64,000 bases of DNA from Pseudomonadota bacterium (lineage in GTDB: Bacteria > Pseudomonadota > Gammaproteobacteria > Burkholderiales > Burkholderiaceae_C): assembly GCA_021808445.1 (NCBI GenBank), contig JAKBBP010000004.1, forward strand, positions 43,628 to 107,627, written 5' to 3'. The notes below the pieces were generated by a model, which saw only the letters and a program-made list of their open reading frames with translations, was not told the origin of the DNA and did not search any database. This document shows, in pieces, positions 56,900 to 64,000 of this stretch. Every line of letters starts with the position of its first letter. The stretch's first letter is position 1. Both the position numbers and the translations under genes were made by a program.

Positions 56900-57751
56900 T
56901 CAGGCCTGCTCCTCGCAGGCCTGCAGGGTGTTGGACAGGAGCATCGCGATGGTCATCGGACCCACCCCGCCGGGCACCGGGGTGATCCAGCCGGCGACTT
57001 CCCGCGCAGCCTCGAAATCCACGTCGCCGCACAGCTTGCCGTCGTCCAGGCGATTGATGCCCACGTCGAGCACCGCGGCGCCGGGCTTGATCATGTCGGC
57101 GCCGATCATGCGCGCGCGGCCCACGGCGGCCACCAGCACGTCGGCGCGCCGGCAGGTCTCGGCCAGGTCCGGCGTGCCGCTGTGGGCGATGGTCACGGTG
57201 GCATGCATGCCCAGCAGCAGCATGGCCATGGGCTTGCCGACGATATTCGAACGGCCCACGACCACGGCATGACGACCGCGCAGATCGCCCAGGCCGATGT
57301 GCTCGAGCATGCGCACGCAACCCAGCGGGGTGCAGGGGCGCAGTCCCGGACGCCCCACCATCAGCGCCCCGGCGTTGGCGACATGGAATCCGTCGACGTC
57401 CTTGCGCGGGGAGATGGCCTCGATGACGCGCTGCGCGTGGATATGCGGCGGCAGCGGAAGCTGCACCAGGATGCCGTGCACGCTGTCGTCCTGGTTCAGC
57501 GCGTGGATGCGCGCCAGAAGCTCGGCCTCGCGCAGCTCGGCGCCGTAGGTCTCGTGCAGCGAGCGCATGCCGGCCTGTTCGCAGGCCGCGATCTTGTTGC
57601 GCACGTAGACTTGACTGGCGGGGTCGGCGCCGACCAGGATCACAGCCAGCGTGGGCAGGCGTCCCGCGGCACGCATGGCCGCGGCGCGTTGGGCCACCTC
57701 GGCGCGCATCTGCGCCGCCAGGGCCTTGCCGTCGATGAGTCGCGCCGTCAT
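56900..57751 (-). CDS. folD: Methylenetetrahydrofolate dehydrogenase/cyclohydrolase FolD
   Basis: A 283-residue bifunctional C1-folate enzyme. The catalytic lysine lies in [13 protein letters not shown], and [28 protein letters not shown] and [10 protein letters not shown] are all present. It starts 10 bp after the response-regulator stop and ends 1 bp before prlC. Confidence 0.97.
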   Translation of the reverse strand: MTARLIDGKALAAQMRAEVAQRAAAMRAAGRLPTLAVILVGADPASQVYVRNKIAACEQAGMRSLHETYGAELREAELLARIHALNQDDSVHGILVQLPLPPHIHAQRVIEAISPRKDVDGFHVANAGALMVGRPGLRPCTPLGCVRMLEHIGLGDLRGRHAVVVGRSNIVGKPMAMLLLGMHATVTIAHSGTPDLAETCRRADVLVAAVGRARMIGADMIKPGAAVLDVGINRLDDGKLCGDVDFEAAREVAGWITPVPGGVGPMTIAMLLSNTLQACEEQA

Positions 57752-57761
57752 GGCCGTGCCC

Positions 57762-58382
57762 TCATGCCTTGCTGGACGCGCCCAGGGCGATCTTGAGCAG
57801 GTCGGCCACGGTGTTGGCACCGAGCTTTTCCATGATGTTCGCGCGGTGCGCTTCGACCGTCTTGATGCTGATGTTCAGGTCGTCGGCGATCTGCTTGTTC
57901 AGGCGCCCTGCGACGATGCGCTCGAGCACCTGGGATTCCCGGCTGGTCAGCTTCGACAGCAGCGCTTCGCGACTGGCGCTTTGCGCGTGTTCCTCGAGGT
58001 CCACGCGGGCCTTCTGCAGCATGCGGTCCACCAGGTCGCGCAGCAGGTTCTCGTTGAAGGGCTTCTCGATGAAATCGATCGCGCCCTTTTTCATCGTGGC
58101 CACCGCCATCGGCACGTCGCCGTGGCCGGTGATGAAGGCCAGTGGAATGTTCTGCTCGCGCTGCATCAGGCGTTCCTGCAGTTCCAGTCCGCTCATGCCG
58201 GGCATGCGCACGTCGACGATCAGGCAGGCCACCTCGCGCGGGTCGAAGCGAGCCAGGAAGGCCTCGGCCGAGTCGAAACAGCGCACCCGGTAGTCGTTGC
58301 CTTCGAGCAGCCATTGCAGGGAGTCGCGGACGGCTTCGTCGTCGTCGATGACGTATACGGTGCCTTTGGTCGCTGGTTTCAT
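57762..58382 (-). CDS. FixJ-type response regulator
   Basis: A 206-residue regulator. The receiver domain has acidic residues DDD at 13-15, the phosphoacceptor Asp57 (LIVDVRMPG), Thr85 (FITGHGD) and Lys107 (IEKPF). The LuxR-type HTH is at about 143-206 ([34 protein letters not shown]). Its ATG overlaps the kinase stop (ATGA), indicating a cognate pair. Divergence of the pair from aceE suggests it may control pyruvate dehydrogenase or central carbon flow; this is inference. Confidence 0.94.
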   Translation of the reverse strand: MKPATKGTVYVIDDDEAVRDSLQWLLEGNDYRVRCFDSAEAFLARFDPREVACLIVDVRMPGMSGLELQERLMQREQNIPLAFITGHGDVPMAVATMKKGAIDFIEKPFNENLLRDLVDRMLQKARVDLEEHAQSASREALLSKLTSRESQVLERIVAGRLNKQIADDLNISIKTVEAHRANIMEKLGANTVADLLKIALGASSKA

Positions 58383-60910
58383 GGGCTCGTGTGAAGGTCG
58401 GGTGCGGCGGGAGCGCTCTCGGGCGCTGCGGGAAGATCCGTACCTTGCGGGGTCGCGCCGGTGGGCGCGGCGCCGCGACGGGGCGTGGGCTCCAGGGGCA
58501 GCGTGAAGCGGAACACGCTTCCACTGAGGACCTCGCCATTGTATTGATTCTCCGCCCACAGACGACCTTCGTGGAATTCGACGATGGACCGGCAGATATT
58601 CAAGCCGATGCCCAGTCCTTCGCTCTTCGTGGTGTAGAAGGCTTCGAACAAGTGGCTCATGACTTCCTCGGACACCCCGGTGCCGTTGTCGCGCACGACG
58701 AAGTGCACCTGGGTTTCGTCCTGCGCGATGTCGAGCTCGATGCTGCGCAGCACCCCCGAGCGTCCGGCCTTGTCGACCGCTTCGGCCGCGTTGCGCAGCA
58801 GGTTCAGCAACACCTGCTCGATGAGGATGGGATCGGCATGCAGCGTGGGCAGTCCGGCGGCGATATGGGTGAACAGACGCACGTTGCGACGCCGCAGGTC
58901 GATCTCCGCCAGTTCCAGCGTGTTCTGCACGATGTCCTGCACGCGGCAGGCCACGCGATGGGGCTCGCTTTTCTTGACGAAATCGCGCACTCGGCGGATC
59001 ACCGCGGCCGCACGTTGCGCCTGGCGCGCGGTCTTTTCCAGCGCGGGCTGCAGTTCCTCGGCCGGCATCGAGCGGTTGCGCAGGCGCGCGATCATCCCGG
59101 AGCAATAGTTGTTGATCGCGGTCAGGGGCTGATTGAGCTCGTGGGCCAGCGAGGAGGCCATTTCCCCCATGGCGATGAGGCGACTGGTGATCTGCGCCTT
59201 CTCCTCCTGGTTGCGGGCGACCTCCTCGGCCTGGTGGCGCGCGGTGACGTCCGTGGCGATGAGCATCTGCACCACGCGCGCATCCACCCACTGGATGTAG
59301 CGCTGGCGCACGTCGAACCAGCGGTCCAGCGAGGCCACGTGGATCTCGTGTGCCTGCGCCTGGGTGTGCAGGAACTCGTCGGTGGGGAGTCCGGCGAAGC
59401 TGTCGACGGCGTCGTCGCCGTCGACGCCGGCGCCCGGCGGCGCGTCCTGACCGCTGAGCAGGTGGTGACCGTGGGCGGAGGCCCCGAACCACTGGCGGTA
59501 CAGTTTGTTGGCGTACAGCTGCTCGTCGCGATCAATGGCCAGCACCGATACGGCAGCGTCGAGACCCTCGAGCACGGCCACGAAGCGTTCGTGCGAGGCC
59601 GCCAGTTCCTGCCGGATGCGCGTGGGTTCGGTGATGTCGGTGATCGAGGTGACCCATCCGGTCTGGCGGTCCCGGTTGTCGATCAGCGCGGACACGTATA
59701 CGCGGGCGTCGAATTCACTGCCGTCCTTGCGCGCCAGCTTGAGCGCGAAGCCCGACGGCGGCGCCAGCCCGTCCAGGGTCTGCTGCAGCGCCAGCGCCAT
59801 CTCGGCCGAGCGACGCGCCGGCCAGTAAGGGTGCGGCGGCGCGCGGCCCACCAGGTCGTGCTCGGAAAAGCCCGTCATCTTGCAAAAGGCCATGTTCACA
59901 TAGCTGATGCGGCCCTTCAGGTCGATGGCCTGCATGCCGGTGGACAGCGAGTTCTCCATGGCCCGCCGGAACGCGGTCTCCCGCGTGAGGCTTTCCTGGG
60001 CCTGCAGGCGCTCGCGCATCTGGCGCCAGCTTCCCCATTGCATCCACAGCATCAGGGCCGACAGCACGAACACGGCCCAGTACAGGCCGCGCACGGTCCA
60101 GCCGGGCGCCGAGTGGTAACTGCTCACGCGCATGGCGAGACCGGCGTCGAAGGGATGCAGCGCCACGAGGTACTGCAGGGGCTTGCGAGCCAGGTCGCCG
60201 GTGGCGGTATTCGCGATCACGTGTCCGGTGACGCGGTCGATCAACGCCACCGCGTAGCGACTGCTCAGCTCCTGCACCGTGGTGCCGCGCATCAGGCCGT
60301 CGATGGAGAAGACCGCGCCCACGGTGCCGGCGAACTTGGAACCCAGCATCACCGGGGTGGTCGACTCGACCACCCAGCCCAGGCGCGGCAGGTGGTAGGG
60401 CAGGCTGTACACCGTGCGCTCGCGCTGGTGCGCGAGCAACTGCAGTTGCTGCGAGCTGGCTTGCGTGGGGCGGTGCTGCGCGTCGATCCAATGCAGGTCG
60501 CGGGGTACGGCCGGGCTCATCAGCAGGTGCTCGAACTGGCCGTCGGGGTCGGTGGCATACACCACCACCGCGGGAGTGTGCTGGTGCAGGAAGGCGCCGG
60601 CCATCGCCGGGAATCGCTCGTTGCCCCGGCGGGTCTCCAGGGAATTGGCCATGGATTGCAACTGTTCCTGCATCAGGGCCATTTCGAGGCTCATCCGCTG
60701 GCGCGCCCATTCGCTGTCACGCTGCAGGGTGTCGTTCTCCCGCTGCAGCTCGGTCTGCTGGGTATAACGGACCAGCGCGGCGGCGGCGCCGAGGAACAGC
60801 ACCAGCGAGAGCAGGGGCACGAACAGCAGCAGCAGGTCCGCGCGCCGGCTGTGCAGCAGGGGACGCACGCGATGGCGCAGGCGTCGGAGGAGGGTCGGGA
60901 ACATGCTCAC
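58379..60910 (-). CDS. PAS-domain sensor histidine kinase
   Basis: An 843-residue membrane kinase. Layout: transmembrane helix at about 25-47; large periplasmic sensor domain (about 50-270) resembling a Cache fold; second helix at about 274-292; two PAS domains (about 315-430 and 440-555); phosphoacceptor His590 in SLAHELNQPLTAINNY; ATPase domain with N box LLRNAAEAV, G1 DNGTGV and G2 GLGIGL. The HELNQPL form and FixJ-type partner put it in the FixL/DctB/TodS-like group. The PAS domains show no obvious heme-binding His. The ligand is unknown. The start is GTG 60910 or ATG 60904. Confidence 0.93.
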   Translation of the reverse strand: MSMFPTLLRRLRHRVRPLLHSRRADLLLLFVPLLSLVLFLGAAAALVRYTQQTELQRENDTLQRDSEWARQRMSLEMALMQEQLQSMANSLETRRGNERFPAMAGAFLHQHTPAVVVYATDPDGQFEHLLMSPAVPRDLHWIDAQHRPTQASSQQLQLLAHQRERTVYSLPYHLPRLGWVVESTTPVMLGSKFAGTVGAVFSIDGLMRGTTVQELSSRYAVALIDRVTGHVIANTATGDLARKPLQYLVALHPFDAGLAMRVSSYHSAPGWTVRGLYWAVFVLSALMLWMQWGSWRQMRERLQAQESLTRETAFRRAMENSLSTGMQAIDLKGRISYVNMAFCKMTGFSEHDLVGRAPPHPYWPARRSAEMALALQQTLDGLAPPSGFALKLARKDGSEFDARVYVSALIDNRDRQTGWVTSITDITEPTRIRQELAASHERFVAVLEGLDAAVSVLAIDRDEQLYANKLYRQWFGASAHGHHLLSGQDAPPGAGVDGDDAVDSFAGLPTDEFLHTQAQAHEIHVASLDRWFDVRQRYIQWVDARVVQMLIATDVTARHQAEEVARNQEEKAQITSRLIAMGEMASSLAHELNQPLTAINNYCSGMIARLRNRSMPAEELQPALEKTARQAQRAAAVIRRVRDFVKKSEPHRVACRVQDIVQNTLELAEIDLRRRNVRLFTHIAAGLPTLHADPILIEQVLLNLLRNAAEAVDKAGRSGVLRSIELDIAQDETQVHFVVRDNGTGVSEEVMSHLFEAFYTTKSEGLGIGLNICRSIVEFHEGRLWAENQYNGEVLSGSVFRFTLPLEPTPRRGAAPTGATPQGTDLPAAPESAPAAPDLHTSP

Positions 60911-60997
60911 GCCGCAAGTCTATGCAAAGGCGCGTGATCGGAGCATGCTGTGGGCGGAAGCGAAAGCCCAGTAAGTTTCATATCGTAAAACGGCATG

Positions 60998-61026
60998 TTG
61001 TAATTCAAAAAATTCTTTGCAATACT
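60998..61026 (+). promoter_or_regulatory. Putative aceE promoter in an AT-rich patch
   Basis: TTGTAA and AATACT are separated by 17 nt, within a patch (about 60975-61030) that is markedly AT-rich for this window. A TTTCATATCGTAAAA element just upstream has imperfect dyad character and could bind a regulator. The aceE ATG is about 100 bp further on. Confidence 0.5.
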
Positions 61027-61133
61027 CGCTTTCGGGAAGGCATCGGGCTGCCCCGGACCCTTCCGACTCCCGCGCATGCGCAGCGCGCATTTCGCGCCTG
61101 CCGCGGGGGATCCGACATCCAGAGGAGACCACG

Positions 61134-63848
<2,715 letters not shown>

Positions 63849-63890
63849 GGCGCGGCGAGGAACCAACAGCCAGGAACACGGAGACACGCA

Positions 63891-64000
63891 ATGGCGCAGA
63901 TGCAGGTGAAGGTTCCCGACATCGGGGACTTCAAGGATGTGGAGGTGATCGAGCTGCTGGTCAAGGCCGGGGACAGGATCCAGGCGGAGCAGTCCTTGAT
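63891..64000 (+). CDS. aceF: Pyruvate dehydrogenase E2 (dihydrolipoyl acetyltransferase), 3' cut by window
   Basis: Only the first 36 codons are present. The opening AQMQVKVPDIGDFKDVEVIE and LLVKAGDRIQAEQSL are the start of a lipoyl domain, preceded by GGAG about 12 nt before the ATG. Directly after aceE this is the E2 component. The lipoylated lysine lies beyond the window end. Confidence 0.93.
   Translation, partial: MAQMQVKVPDIGDFKDVEVIELLVKAGDRIQAEQSL

Noticed and set aside
53017..56985. A 1,322-codon open frame on the plus strand opposite the M3 peptidases and folD
   Set aside because: It is the antisense shadow of two well-supported genes in high-GC DNA and has no family motifs of its own.

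Overview
The window is a GC-rich (roughly two thirds G+C by eye) chromosomal segment of a betaproteobacterium. The gene order pilT / cyclic-nucleotide-binding protein / pilU, and the chain mdh-gntR-sdhCDAB-sdhE-gltA-leuCDB-asd-fimV-truA-trpF-trpB-trpA-accD-folC-SPOR-cvpA-purF-metZ, is typical of Burkholderiales. The genus cannot be fixed from this sequence. Coding density is high and I see no insertion sequence, prophage, CRISPR array or integrase.

Layout. 1-1174: 3' part of a SpmA/SpmB-type membrane protein. 1203-4117 (minus): pilT, a CNB-domain protein and pilU (twitching-motility retraction). 4361-5107: yggS. 5134-9562 (minus): thioredoxin-like protein, EttA, a GNAT acetyltransferase and a two-PDZ HtrA protease. 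9844-10590: SIMPL-domain secreted protein. 10613-17211 (minus): fosmidomycin efflux (fsr), a PfkB kinase, thiol peroxidase, tRNA-Ala(CGC), then a four-gene set yaaA / DUF3501 / Fe-S oxidoreductase / rubrerythrin that reads as a peroxide and iron-stress operon. 17395-19962: a 3-hydroxyisobutyrate-dehydrogenase-family enzyme and an orphan secreted DUF11-like protein with 12-nt tandem repeats.

20015-30681 is a TCA-cycle block: acnA and mdh on the minus strand, then divergently a GntR/UTRA regulator, sdhCDAB, sdhE and gltA. A perfect 18-bp palindrome and a good sigma-70 promoter lie between mdh and the regulator. 30842-49408 is one continuous plus-strand run of biosynthetic genes (leucine, aspartate semialdehyde, tryptophan, fatty-acid, folate, purine, methionine, gltX), many joined by ATGA/GTGA overlaps, with the pilus-assembly gene fimV inside it.

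49409-49746 is the only non-coding stretch above 300 bp. It contains a promoter-like element, an intrinsic terminator and further nested complementary segments, followed by an unrecognised 89-aa protein. 50042-60910 is mostly minus strand: pyrD (with rpiA divergent), a DUF4124/thioredoxin-like protein, two tandem M3 peptidases, folD, and a PAS-kinase/FixJ-type two-component pair. The pair is divergent from aceE (61134-63848), which is followed by the start of the E2 gene, cut by the window end.

The segment is overwhelmingly housekeeping. The least explained pieces are the rubrerythrin/Fe-S/DUF3501/YaaA operon, the GntR operator controlling the TCA block, the diverged second M3 peptidase, the CNB protein in the pilT operon, the repeat-bearing secreted protein, and the RNA-like region after gltX.
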